In this document: positions 8,937 to 18,158 of the stretch, piece after piece
How the letters are laid out: every line of letters begins with the position of its first letter
Numbering within the stretch: position 1 is the stretch's first letter
NCBI RefSeq assembly: GCF_000964595.1
Contig: NZ_LANP01000009.1
Location: 1 to 42,355 of the forward strand
Origin: Orientia chuto str. Dubai
GTDB lineage: Bacteria; Pseudomonadota; Alphaproteobacteria; Rickettsiales; Rickettsiaceae
Direction: 5' to 3'
Length of the DNA: 42,355 nt
Program-made: the position numbers and the translations under genes
The notes under the pieces: model-generated
Database searches by the model: none
The model's input: only the letters and a program-made list of their open reading frames with translations
What the model was told of the DNA's origin: nothing

Positions 8937-10457
8937 TTAAATTTGTACTTTAAAGTTTAATCCAACTTGATAATTTAAACTTTGCTTAGATATATTTATC
9001 TCCCCATATACATCATATTCAAACTTACTTGATTTAGTAGCTAATGCTCCGCCAATACTACAACATAATTTGTCTATCATATCATATATCACTGCTTCCT
9101 GTCGGTATTGATCATAGAAAGCATAATCTACAAGCATATAAACTGATGGAACAATTTTAATCATGCTAAAATTCTCTATTTTTGTAATCTTTGCTCCTAG
9201 AATAAATTTACTTTTCGTTTTTTGATAAATACTTGGATTGTTTATTATATTATGTGATAGCAGTGTATCAATTTGTAATCCGAATATAGAAGTGCATAAT
9301 ACTTGTTTACTTTTTATATTATGTCCTATATAAGCTTCTACACCGTATAATGTCTTATAATTCTCTTCAGTATTAAGTTGAAGGTTGCCTAAATTTAATT
9401 CAAAACAGATAAAATTATTATTTTTAAATTGAAAAGCATAATATGCAGATACTAATTGCATATTTAACTCTAACATATTAGTTATAGTCTTATTTTGTTG
9501 TTGAATATCTGACAGCAAAACTTCAGCTTTTGTAAGGGCTAATACTAGCTTAAATATACTACTACAAGTAACTTTTATATCAAACCCAATATTAGCTCCC
9601 TTGATATAAAACTTGCCACTATTATAATTCTCATGTTTACATTGCACTCCTTCTCCTACAAAAATTTTGGTCCATAACCCTACATTATACATAAAAGCAT
9701 AGCTATCGTATGGCATTGCTGGAGAAGAATCAGAATTAGTATTCAATGTAGAATGTATAATATTATTCTTCGAAAAGTTTTTCATAGTGTTTGATGCTTC
9801 GGCTAATAGAATACTGTTATCTATAACAATCTTAGCTATGTTAGAATTGATTGAAGCAAAAATTTTCTCCTCTCCATATACTAAAAAATCACTAACATTG
9901 CTATTATAACTCTGTAAATTGTAATTTTTATCGTAATACTTATCTTTGGTTGTAGTACATATGGAAGTATTTGAAATGCTATTACTTAATTTGATACTTT
10001 CTATATCGCTATAATAGTATTTGTCTTCTGACTTTTCAGATTCTGAATCTGACTCTTCAGACATTGAAGTTTCATTGTGGTAGTCTAGCAAATCAGAATA
10101 GTCATAATAGTATTTGTCTTCTGACTTTTCAGATTCTGAATCTGACTCTTCAGACATTGAAGTTTCATTGTGGTAGTCTAGCAAATCAGAATAGTCATAA
10201 CAGTATTTATCCTCTGACTTTTTAGATTCTGAATCTGACTCTTCGGACATTGAAGTTTCATTGTGGTAGTCTAGCAAATCAGAATAGTCATAATAGTATC
10301 TTCCCTTAGGTTTTTTGGACACTTGAGTTTTATTATATACATCATAATTGCCAGAATTATATGCATCTTTTACAGCATAAGTAGGAAAAATTGCAAATCT
10401 AACAAATAAGCAAAATATGACTGCGCTAGTTAATTTTATATCACAGTGTTTTTTCAT
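8937..10457 (-). CDS. scaC: Sca-family autotransporter adhesin with acidic tandem repeats, best fit ScaC
   Basis: This is an outer-membrane autotransporter (type V). I chose the ATG at 10457, giving 506 residues; an in-frame TTG at 10469 would add four. Residues 1-28 are a signal peptide ending FAIFPTYA. The passenger (about 29-250) holds three near-identical 31-residue repeats (54-146) rich in Tyr, Ser, Asp and Glu (core NETSMSEESDSESEKSED). The C-terminal half is a beta-barrel domain opening with GLWTKIFVGEGVQCKHENYN, the usual autotransporter-domain start, and ending GLNFKVQI. The family call is firm. The paralogue is a tentative assignment from length: ScaC, a known fibronectin-binding adhesin of Orientia, is about this size, while the other Sca proteins are larger. 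A perfect inverted repeat abuts the start codon. Confidence 0.75.
   Translation of the reverse strand: MKKHCDIKLTSAVIFCLFVRFAIFPTYAVKDAYNSGNYDVYNKTQVSKKPKGRYYYDYSDLLDYHNETSMSEESDSESKKSEDKYCYDYSDLLDYHNETSMSEESDSESEKSEDKYYYDYSDLLDYHNETSMSEESDSESEKSEDKYYYSDIESIKLSNSISNTSICTTTKDKYYDKNYNLQSYNSNVSDFLVYGEEKIFASINSNIAKIVIDNSILLAEASNTMKNFSKNNIIHSTLNTNSDSSPAMPYDSYAFMYNVGLWTKIFVGEGVQCKHENYNSGKFYIKGANIGFDIKVTCSSIFKLVLALTKAEVLLSDIQQQNKTITNMLELNMQLVSAYYAFQFKNNNFICFELNLGNLQLNTEENYKTLYGVEAYIGHNIKSKQVLCTSIFGLQIDTLLSHNIINNPSIYQKTKSKFILGAKITKIENFSMIKIVPSVYMLVDYAFYDQYRQEAVIYDMIDKLCCSIGGALATKSSKFEYDVYGEINISKQSLNYQVGLNFKVQI
10018..10296 (-). repeat. Three tandem 93-bp repeats inside the autotransporter passenger
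   Basis: Units lie at 10018-10110, 10111-10203 and 10204-10296, each 93 bp (31 codons), in frame. The first two differ at one visible position near the end; the third differs at a few. A partial match continues past both ends. The high identity implies recent expansion or homogenisation, so copy number probably varies between strains. Confidence 0.95.
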
Positions 10458-10460
10458 AAA

Positions 10461-10510
10461 ATAATACAATTCAGTTAAATTACATTAATAATTTAACTGA
10501 ATTGTATTAT
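10461..10510. promoter_or_regulatory. Perfect 22-bp inverted repeat abutting the autotransporter start codon
   Basis: The arms at 10461-10482 and 10489-10510 are exact reverse complements around a 6-base centre (CATTAA). Read on the minus strand, the hairpin ends three bases (TTT) before the ATG at 10457. There is no Shine-Dalgarno sequence between hairpin and start, and the alternative TTG start lies inside the hairpin. In RNA it would form a long AU-rich stem covering the ribosome entry site. Confidence 0.85.
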
Positions 10511-10737
10511 TAACTGCAATAAGAATATTTAACTATTTTTGATAAAACTTGAGAATCTTAGTTTTTGATTAAGAAAGATTGGATTGTGAATAAAAATAGC
10601 TTAATAAAATGGTTTGCAGAGGATGAAATACTCTCATATCATTTAAAATATATGCTAAAATTATGTTTAGCAGGCCTTTTCCTGCGTAAACTAACTAAAT
10701 GTATGTCCAAAATTTTGTGATGATATGCTCTAAATTA

Positions 10738-11610
10738 TTATAATAAGATCATAGACATAAATAGTAGCAAGCCTACAATAGAATTAGATTGAAACCTTGT
10801 TAAGCAATTTAATGGCTGAGTAATGTTTAAAGTTTTAACCTGCCATATTAATAAAGCTGTAGCTATAGTTATAGATAATAAGGTTAAGGTTGATAATTTA
10901 AATCCTGCTAATAATATTGATTTAATGAATAGACTGATAAATGCAAGATATAATGAAGTTAAAATCCATAGCATATATTTGTTATTTTTAAGTAACAAAG
11001 CTAAAGATTTAACATTTATTTTTTCATCATCTTCAACATCTGCAAAGGCATAAATTGTATCATAACCAATAGACCAAAAAATACAGCTAACATACATTAC
11101 AATGCTTGCTAAGGTTAAATTATTAGTAATATTAGTATAAGCTACTAAAACACCTAAATTAAAAGTAATTCCGAGAATTACTTGAGGATAGTAAGTAATG
11201 CGCTTCATTAATGGATAAATAAAGATTAATACTGATGCCAAAACAGCTAAAAGAATGGCTAAATATGATAATTGTATTAGTAATATTAATGCAAATATTG
11301 CTATAATTATCAGACAGATCACAGCATTAGTAATAGTAATTTGATTATTAGCAAGAGGACGAAGCTTAGTTCTAGCAACATAACAGTCAATATCCTTATC
11401 GAGGATATCATTCACTATACAGCCAAAGCTACGCATTAATATACTACCAAGCAAGAAAATTAATAAGCTATCATATTTATCTTTTGATGAAGCTAATCCC
11501 ATACCAAAACAACAAGGAAAAAATAATAAAAAAATACCAATTGGATTGTTAAGACGAGATAGCTTTATTAAAAGATCAAATTGGTATATTATTCTTAAAA
11601 AAATATTCAT
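10738..11610 (-). CDS. ubiA: UbiA, 4-hydroxybenzoate polyprenyltransferase
   Basis: UbiA joins a polyprenyl chain to 4-hydroxybenzoate in the inner membrane, an early step of ubiquinone synthesis. The 290-residue, many-helix protein carries both aspartate-rich motifs: NDILDKDID (67-75) followed by RTKLRPLANNQI, and DVEDDEKINVKS (191-202), which bind the Mg-diphosphate. Length is normal. The ATG follows AAGG directly. The gene diverges from valS with only about 41 bases between the two starts, so the promoters must overlap or lie inside the opposite gene. Confidence 0.93.
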   Translation of the reverse strand: MNIFLRIIYQFDLLIKLSRLNNPIGIFLLFFPCCFGMGLASSKDKYDSLLIFLLGSILMRSFGCIVNDILDKDIDCYVARTKLRPLANNQITITNAVICLIIIAIFALILLIQLSYLAILLAVLASVLIFIYPLMKRITYYPQVILGITFNLGVLVAYTNITNNLTLASIVMYVSCIFWSIGYDTIYAFADVEDDEKINVKSLALLLKNNKYMLWILTSLYLAFISLFIKSILLAGFKLSTLTLLSITIATALLIWQVKTLNITQPLNCLTRFQSNSIVGLLLFMSMILL

Positions 11611-11651
11611 CCTTACTATAGCAGAAAAATCAAATAAAATTGAATGAGATT

Positions 11652-14209
11652 ATGACAGAATTATTACCAAATTACAACTTTGTAGAGGTTGAAAAAAAAT
11701 GGCAAGAATATTGGCAAAGACAAAGAATATATAAATGGAATAAAGATATTTCAAAAGAACAAACTTTTGTTGTTGATACTCCACCGCCAACAGTATCAGG
11801 GCTATTGCACATGGGACATGTGCTAAGCTATGTACAATCTGATTATATTGTTAGATATCAAAGAATGTGTGGTAAGAATATATTTTTTCCAATCGGGTTT
11901 GATGATAATGGATTACCAACTGAAAGGTTCGTTGAAAAAATTAAAAATGTTCGTGCTGTTGATATGTCAAGAACAAGGTTCATTGAAATGTGCTAGAGGT
12001 AGTAAAAACTGAGGAAGAAAAGTTTTGTCAATTATTTAATGATATTGGTCTTTCAGTAGACTGGTCATTAAAATATCAGACTATTAGTCCATTATCATGC
12101 AAAATATCACAAATGTCTTTTCTTGATCTAGTTAATAAAAAACAAGTTTATCGTAGTAATCAGCCAGTATTATGGGATTATATCGATCAAACAGCTTTAT
12201 CTCAAGCTGATATTGAAGATAAGGACAGAGTAGCATCAATGTATTATATTTTTTTTACTACTGTTGAAAGCAAATTAAAACTACAAATTGCTACTACTAG
12301 GCCAGAACTGTTGCCAGCTTGTTGTGCTGTATTTTTTAACCCTAATGATCAACGATATCAGCACTTACATAATCAATTTGCTACTACTCCATTATTTGAA
12401 TCGATAGTTCCGATACTTGCAGAAGAAACTGTAGATATTAATAAAGGTAGTGGATTAGTAATGTGTTGTACATTTGGGGATGTTAAGGATGTTGCATGGT
12501 GGAGAAAACACAATTTACCAACTAGAATTATGATTGATTATTATGGTAAGATTAAACCATTAGACTTTACAGTTATTAGTCAAAATCAAGCTAAATTTGT
12601 ACAATGCTATCAGCAAATTACTGATATGAAAATTTCTCAAGCTAGAAATAAGATTGTAGAGTTATTACAACAAAATCAGTTAATCATAAAACAGGAGCAA
12701 GTATCTCAAACAGTTAAACAGGCAGAACGATCTGGAGCAGTGTTAGAAATAGTTATGGCTCCTCAATGGTTTATTAAAGTAGTTGAACATAAGAATGCAT
12801 TACTACAAAAAGCGCAAGAACTAGAATGGTATCCAAAATCAATGAAGATCAAACTTGATAATTGGATTAATAGTCTATCATGGGATTGGTGTATTAGCAG
12901 GCAACGTTATTTTGGTGTGCCATTTCCAGTATGGTATTCTAAACGTTTAGGGGAAGAAGGAAAAATTATTTTTGCTGATATATCTCAACTTCCTGTTGAT
13001 CCACTATATGAATTACCAGCTGGTTACAGTAAGAATGAAGTAATTCCAGATTTAGATGTTATGGATACTTGGGCTACAAGCTCATTATCTCCTCAGTTAT
13101 CTAGTTATGGTATTTCGCAGAATTTAACTGTAGATTCCACTCGACATAAGCAGCTTTTTCCGGCTGATTTAAGGCCACAAGCGCATGAAATTATTAGGAC
13201 ATGGACCTTTTATACTATGGTTAAGTCTTACCTACATCAAAATAGTCTACCTTGGTCTAAAATTATGATAAGTGGTTGGTGCTTAGCCGATGATAGAAAT
13301 AAAATGTCAAAATCGAAAGGAAATGTTATAATGCCAACTGAATTAATCCAACTTTATGGAGCAGATGCAGTTAGGTATTGGGCCTCAACATCTGCACTAG
13401 GACATGATTGCGTAGTATCAGAACAAGTAATTAGTATTGGTAAAAAGCTAGTTAATAAATTATTTAATGCTACCAAGTTTATTCTACAACATATTACAAA
13501 TAAACTTTTAGCAGAGCACATTATATCAATCAAATACTGCGTTGAGCACAAGATTATAGCTTGTACTACTGATTTATGGATGTTAAGTAAGCTACAAAAT
13601 ATTGTTAATAGTGCTTCTCAATTACTGGAAAATTATGAATATGCTGCTGCTAGATTACAAATTGAAGAATTTTTTTTAAAAGATTTTTGCGATAACTACC
13701 TTGAGCTAATAAAATCAAGAATATATGATAATGGCAATCAATATCAAAAAAGTGCTGTTTATAGTGCTTTCTGGGGACTAAAAACTATTCTAGAACTGTT
13801 TGCTCCCTTTATGCCTTTTATTACTGAGGAATTATACAGCGCTGTTTTTCAATCAAATAATTTACAAAATGACTCAATACATGGTAACAATAAATGGCCA
13901 TTAAAACATAATTTTTATTACGATAGTTCAGCCTTTATTTCTGGAAACTTAGCTATAGATATTATTACTTTAGTTCGAAAATCAAAATCAGCAAGAAAAT
14001 TATCTGTTAAAGCTCCAATATTATTATTACAAGTTAAGTATAATAACAATGATCAAGCTGAATTAGCAAGTGATTTTATTGAAGATTTAAAATCAGTAAC
14101 TAATAGTAGTAATTTTTTGATTGTTGATAATCTTACTATTACTAATGATACAGCAATTGGAAGTCAAGTTATGGTTAATATAATTTATCCTGAACTGATG
14201 AAAACATGA
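11652..14209 (+). CDS. valS: Valyl-tRNA synthetase, reading frame broken once near 11990
   Basis: ValRS charges tRNA-Val. I chose the ATG at 11652 ([20 protein letters not shown]); a TTG at 11640 is possible. The HIGH-type motif is HMGH in [20 protein letters not shown], and the KMSKS motif is intact in [16 protein letters not shown]. The first frame stops at 11994-11996 (FIEMC then TAG). Homology continues at once in the frame starting at 11990 ([15 protein letters not shown], then GLSVDWS). Adding one base (TGC-CTA-GAG) restores a single frame of about 852 residues, normal for the family. The gene is essential and appears otherwise undecayed, so a sequencing error is the simplest reading. 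The two pieces each hold half of the active site. The stop overlaps the dnaE start (ATGA). Confidence 0.9.
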
Positions 14210-17200
14210 CGGCTAAATTTGTTCACTTACGAGTCCGAAGTTCTTATTCATTACTAGAGAGTGCGTTATCAATACAAGCAATATTATCGCTTTCTCAAGA
14301 ACATGAAATGCAGGCTGTAGCACTTACTGATAATAGCAATTTATTTGGTTCTTTAGAATTTGCTCTTGCAGCTGTAAAGTTAGGTATTCAGCCTATTCAT
14401 GGTATTATATTAAATATTCAATATTATGATCAAAGTAATAACAAAAAATATAGTGAGATATTATTAATTGCACAAAATAAAACTGGTTATCAAAATTTAC
14501 TAAAACTAGCAAGCTTTCCTTATATAAAAAACGATAGAACTATTGTTAATCATATTACATTAGATGATTTATTTACTTACAGTGAAGGTATCATTGTTCT
14601 ATCTAGTTATTTTTATGGAATTATTGGTAATTTATTGTTTGAAAAAAATTTTATATTAGCAGAAGATTATGCAAAAAAATTCAAAAAAGTATTTGATAGT
14701 CGCTTTTATTTTGAAATTAATAGAATTACTAGCAAACAAATCTATTCTATTGAAGAAGACTATGTTCAGTTAGCACAAAAATTAAATATACCTTTAGTAG
14801 CAACAAATAATGTTTTATTTGATAAAGGACAAAATTATGCTACACATGAAGTATTAATGAAGATTTGTAATGATAGCCTTGAAGAAGATAAGTTCAGAAT
14901 AAATAACCAGTGCTATTTTAAGTCTCCAAAGGAGATGATTGAAACATTTTGGGATTTGCCTCAAGCGGTTGAAAATACAGTATATTTAACTCAGCGCATA
15001 TCTTTTATGTTAGAGGCTAAAGAACCTTTACTGCCTAAGTTTGCAAAAGATGCTGATGAAGAAAATAAACTTATTAGACAATTATCTGAAGAGGGATTAT
15101 TACAAAAACTAGATTTGCAATTTCACAACTGCTCTACCGATGAATTTAAAGATAAGAAAAAGATATATTTTGATAGGTTAAATTATGAGCTTAGCGTTAT
15201 TTGTAGTATGAATTTTTCTGGATATTTTTTAATAGTTGCTGACTTTATAAAATGGAGTAAAAAAAATAATATATCTGTGAACCCTAGAGGATCAGGAGCA
15301 GCATCAGTAGTAGCTTGGGGATTAGGAATTACAAATCTTGACCCAATAAAATTTGGTTTATTATTTGAACGTTTTTTAAATCCAGAAAGAGTATCAATGC
15401 CTGACTTTGATATTGATTTTTGTCAAGAAAGAAGACTTGAGGTTATTAATTACGTTAGGCAAAAATATGGAGAAAGTAGAGTAGGACAAATTATCACCTT
15501 TGGAAAAATGCAAGCAAAAGCAGTAGTGAAAGATGTAGCTCGAGTTCTAGGATTAAGTTATCATTATGCTAATTATATTACCTCACTAATTCCATTTAAT
15601 GCAATTAGCCCAGTAACATTAAAAGAGGCTATCAAAACAGTTAATGAACTTAAGAATGCGAATGAAGGTCAGGATTTATATAATTTTGAAGCATTAATTA
15701 ATCTAGATGCTAGATATTTAAGGTTAATAAATAAGTGGAAAACACAAAATCACGTTAAAATTCAACAAATACTTAATAATATTGAAGATAAGCAATTAAA
15801 AAACTTAATCCTTGATAGCAAGGAGCAAGGTTATATAAATATCATCAGGTCTGAATGTATATATCAAAAAATAATTAACTACTGCCAAAGATTAAATTTA
15901 GATAATTTGGCAGCAGAATTCGAGCAAATGTGGGATGAATACCAAGATCTGATTAGTACTCGTAAAGCTCAAATTCAGAATGTTATTAAAACTGCTCTAG
16001 ATTTAGAGGGTTTACATCGTCATGTTTCTGTACACGCTGCTGGTATAGTAATTTGCCAGCAAGACTTAATTGAAACAATAGCATTATATAAGGATAAGAA
16101 TTCAGAAATTCCAGTAGTTCAGTATTCAATGAAATATTTAGAAGCAGCTGGACTTATTAAATTTGATTTTTTAGGGTTACAGACTCTTACTATTATTTCT
16201 AAATGTTTAGAATTATTGAGGAATAAAAATATTAACTTTGAAATAAACAGCTTAGAGTTTGATGATAAATTAACTTATAAACTACTTTCTAGTGGAAAAA
16301 CTATAGGCGTTTTTCAATTTGAAAGTTCTGGTATGCAGGATGCTTTAAAGCGATTAAAACCGGACTGTATTGAGGACTTGATTGCTCTTGGAGCATTATA
16401 TCGCCCTGGGCCAATGGATAATCTTAGAATCTATATTGATTGTAAGCACGGTAAATCACAGCCTAAGTATTTACATTCAAAACTTGAACCTATTTTAAAA
16501 GAAACTTATGGAACTGTTATTTATCAGGAACAAGTAATGGAAATAGCTAGAGTTCTTGCTAAATATACACTTAGTAAAGCTGATTTGCTGCGTCAAGCTA
16601 TGGCTAAAAAAATAAAAACTGAAATGGAAAATCAAAAAGTAATTTTTGTTAATGGAGCTATAGATAATGGTGTTAGTAAAGAACAAGCGGAAAGTATTTT
16701 TTCTGAAGTAGAAAAATTTGCTGGATATGGATTTAATAAGTCTCATGCTGCAATATATGCAGTAGTTTCATATCAAACTGCATATTTAAAGGCAAATTAT
16801 CCTACAGAATTCTTAGTTGCTTGTTTAAATCTGGATATTAATGACCATGATAAAATAGGTTTGTTTATTCAAGAAGCTAAAGAATTGGGTATAAAAGTTA
16901 TTCCGCCAAATATAAATAAATCTGAAGAATATTTTACTATTTCGCAAGATAACGCTATAATCTTTGCTTTAGGAGCTATTAAAAATGTTACTCCTAGTGT
17001 AGGTAAAATGATAGTTAAAGAAAGATTGCGTAAAGGGCAATTTAAAAATATTTTAGACTTTGTTGTAAGAACTACTTCTTATGATATTAATAAAAAAGTA
17101 CTTGAAAACTTAATACATGCTGGTTCTTTTGATGATTGTCATCAACCAATTAATCGACATCAATTATTTGCTAACATAGATCGCCTTAACAACTATGCTG

Positions 17201-17913
17201 TATCGCAACATCATGAAGAAAATATTCATCAATTTAGCTTTATTACTAGCACAGTAGAAGACATAATTAACTATGTACCTAAATATTCGCTACACGAAAA
17301 AGCAATGAAAGAATTTGAAGTGTTAGGATCATTTTTAACTTGTCATCCAATTTCATCACAGTGTGAATCACTTTTAGTTAATCATGGGGTTATTAATTCT
17401 AGGTATTTAAGTACAGAATTAGAATCTGGTAGTAGGAAAATTATTAGGATTGCTGGTGTAGTACAGAAAAAAAATTCTAGAATGTCAGCAAAAGGTAAAT
17501 TTAATATTATTAAATTATCAGATAGGTATGGTACTTCTGAGATAAAAATTTTTGATGAAGAAATATTACGTAAATATGGATCTTTATTAGAAATAGGATC
17601 ACTGGTAATAGCGAAATGTGATGTTTTTAAGGATGAAGGTGGTATTAGAATTGTAGCTACTGAGTTCAAGGATATTGAAACAATTAAAAATGATATAAAT
17701 AAAAACTTACAATTAGTTATTGATCATGAACAGGATTTAATTGAAGTAATAAAGGTAGTTACCAGCAATAACAGCACTGAAGGTAATACTGAAATAAATA
17801 TAGCATTACCATTTTTTAACCAGATATTTAAAGTAATTATTACTGTTAAATTAAAACATTCATTAAATATTGATCAAATAATAAGCTTGAACAAATTTAA
17901 TCGAAACGATTAA
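14206..17913 (+). CDS. dnaE: DNA polymerase III alpha subunit
   Basis: DnaE is the replicative polymerase. The 1235-residue product starts with a PHP domain (FVHLRVRSSYSLLESAL) whose metal ligands look partly lost, as in many proteobacteria. The catalytic palm motif PDFDIDF is at 399-405, preceded by PRGSGAASVVAWGLGITNLD. The GLHRHVSVHAAGIVI block, the GYGFNKSHAAIYAVVSYQTAYLK block and a C-terminal OB region (IIRIAGVVQKKNSRMSAKGK) follow. About 90 residues too many lie between LKEAI (about 471) and the VIKTALDLEG block (about 593), where relatives have about 20; this helical insert explains the extra length. The start overlaps the valS stop by four bases, so the two are probably translationally coupled. 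Confidence 0.95.
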   Translation: MTAKFVHLRVRSSYSLLESALSIQAILSLSQEHEMQAVALTDNSNLFGSLEFALAAVKLGIQPIHGIILNIQYYDQSNNKKYSEILLIAQNKTGYQNLLKLASFPYIKNDRTIVNHITLDDLFTYSEGIIVLSSYFYGIIGNLLFEKNFILAEDYAKKFKKVFDSRFYFEINRITSKQIYSIEEDYVQLAQKLNIPLVATNNVLFDKGQNYATHEVLMKICNDSLEEDKFRINNQCYFKSPKEMIETFWDLPQAVENTVYLTQRISFMLEAKEPLLPKFAKDADEENKLIRQLSEEGLLQKLDLQFHNCSTDEFKDKKKIYFDRLNYELSVICSMNFSGYFLIVADFIKWSKKNNISVNPRGSGAASVVAWGLGITNLDPIKFGLLFERFLNPERVSMPDFDIDFCQERRLEVINYVRQKYGESRVGQIITFGKMQAKAVVKDVARVLGLSYHYANYITSLIPFNAISPVTLKEAIKTVNELKNANEGQDLYNFEALINLDARYLRLINKWKTQNHVKIQQILNNIEDKQLKNLILDSKEQGYINIIRSECIYQKIINYCQRLNLDNLAAEFEQMWDEYQDLISTRKAQIQNVIKTALDLEGLHRHVSVHAAGIVICQQDLIETIALYKDKNSEIPVVQYSMKYLEAAGLIKFDFLGLQTLTIISKCLELLRNKNINFEINSLEFDDKLTYKLLSSGKTIGVFQFESSGMQDALKRLKPDCIEDLIALGALYRPGPMDNLRIYIDCKHGKSQPKYLHSKLEPILKETYGTVIYQEQVMEIARVLAKYTLSKADLLRQAMAKKIKTEMENQKVIFVNGAIDNGVSKEQAESIFSEVEKFAGYGFNKSHAAIYAVVSYQTAYLKANYPTEFLVACLNLDINDHDKIGLFIQEAKELGIKVIPPNINKSEEYFTISQDNAIIFALGAIKNVTPSVGKMIVKERLRKGQFKNILDFVVRTTSYDINKKVLENLIHAGSFDDCHQPINRHQLFANIDRLNNYAVSQHHEENIHQFSFITSTVEDIINYVPKYSLHEKAMKEFEVLGSFLTCHPISSQCESLLVNHGVINSRYLSTELESGSRKIIRIAGVVQKKNSRMSAKGKFNIIKLSDRYGTSEIKIFDEEILRKYGSLLEIGSLVIAKCDVFKDEGGIRIVATEFKDIETIKNDINKNLQLVIDHEQDLIEVIKVVTSNNSTEGNTEINIALPFFNQIFKVIITVKLKHSLNIDQIISLNKFNRND

Positions 17914-18015
17914 GAATTAATCACTGAAGTTTTGGTATAATAAAGAGGTAATAGAATATCAAAACGTGACAAGATTTTGCTGAGTTAGAAGAAGTATAAA
18001 CTAAAAATTTTGTGA

Positions 18016-18036
18016 TATAGCAAAAGTTTTGCTATA
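18016..18036. repeat. Short hairpin downstream of dnaE
   Basis: Arms TATAGCAAAA and TTTTGCTATA are exact reverse complements around one G. A second small inverted repeat (GATCAGA/TCTGATC) lies at 18070-18093. Both are between the convergent ends of dnaE and the tyrosine-motif membrane gene. The first is followed by A rather than T on the plus strand, so it is not a clear intrinsic terminator for dnaE. Confidence 0.5.
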
Positions 18037-18158
18037 AAAAATGATTTAGTAGGAAGAAATAAAACTTTTGATCAGAAAATACAAAATCTGATCTAGATAG
18101 TAATTTGCAGTACATGAAACAAAAAAATGTAATAGAAAAATATAGTTAAATACAAGCT

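Noticed and set aside
10018-10296. Regularly spaced repeats that could be taken for a CRISPR array
   Set aside because: The units are directly adjacent without unique spacers, stay in frame and encode part of the autotransporter passenger.
11990-12010. Programmed frameshift in valS
   Set aside because: There is no slippery heptamer or visible stimulatory structure, and the same kind of break occurs in unrelated genes of the window, which fits lost bases better.
18016-18036. Intrinsic terminator for dnaE
   Set aside because: The stem is AT-rich and followed by A residues on the plus strand, so the T-run needed for an intrinsic terminator is missing.
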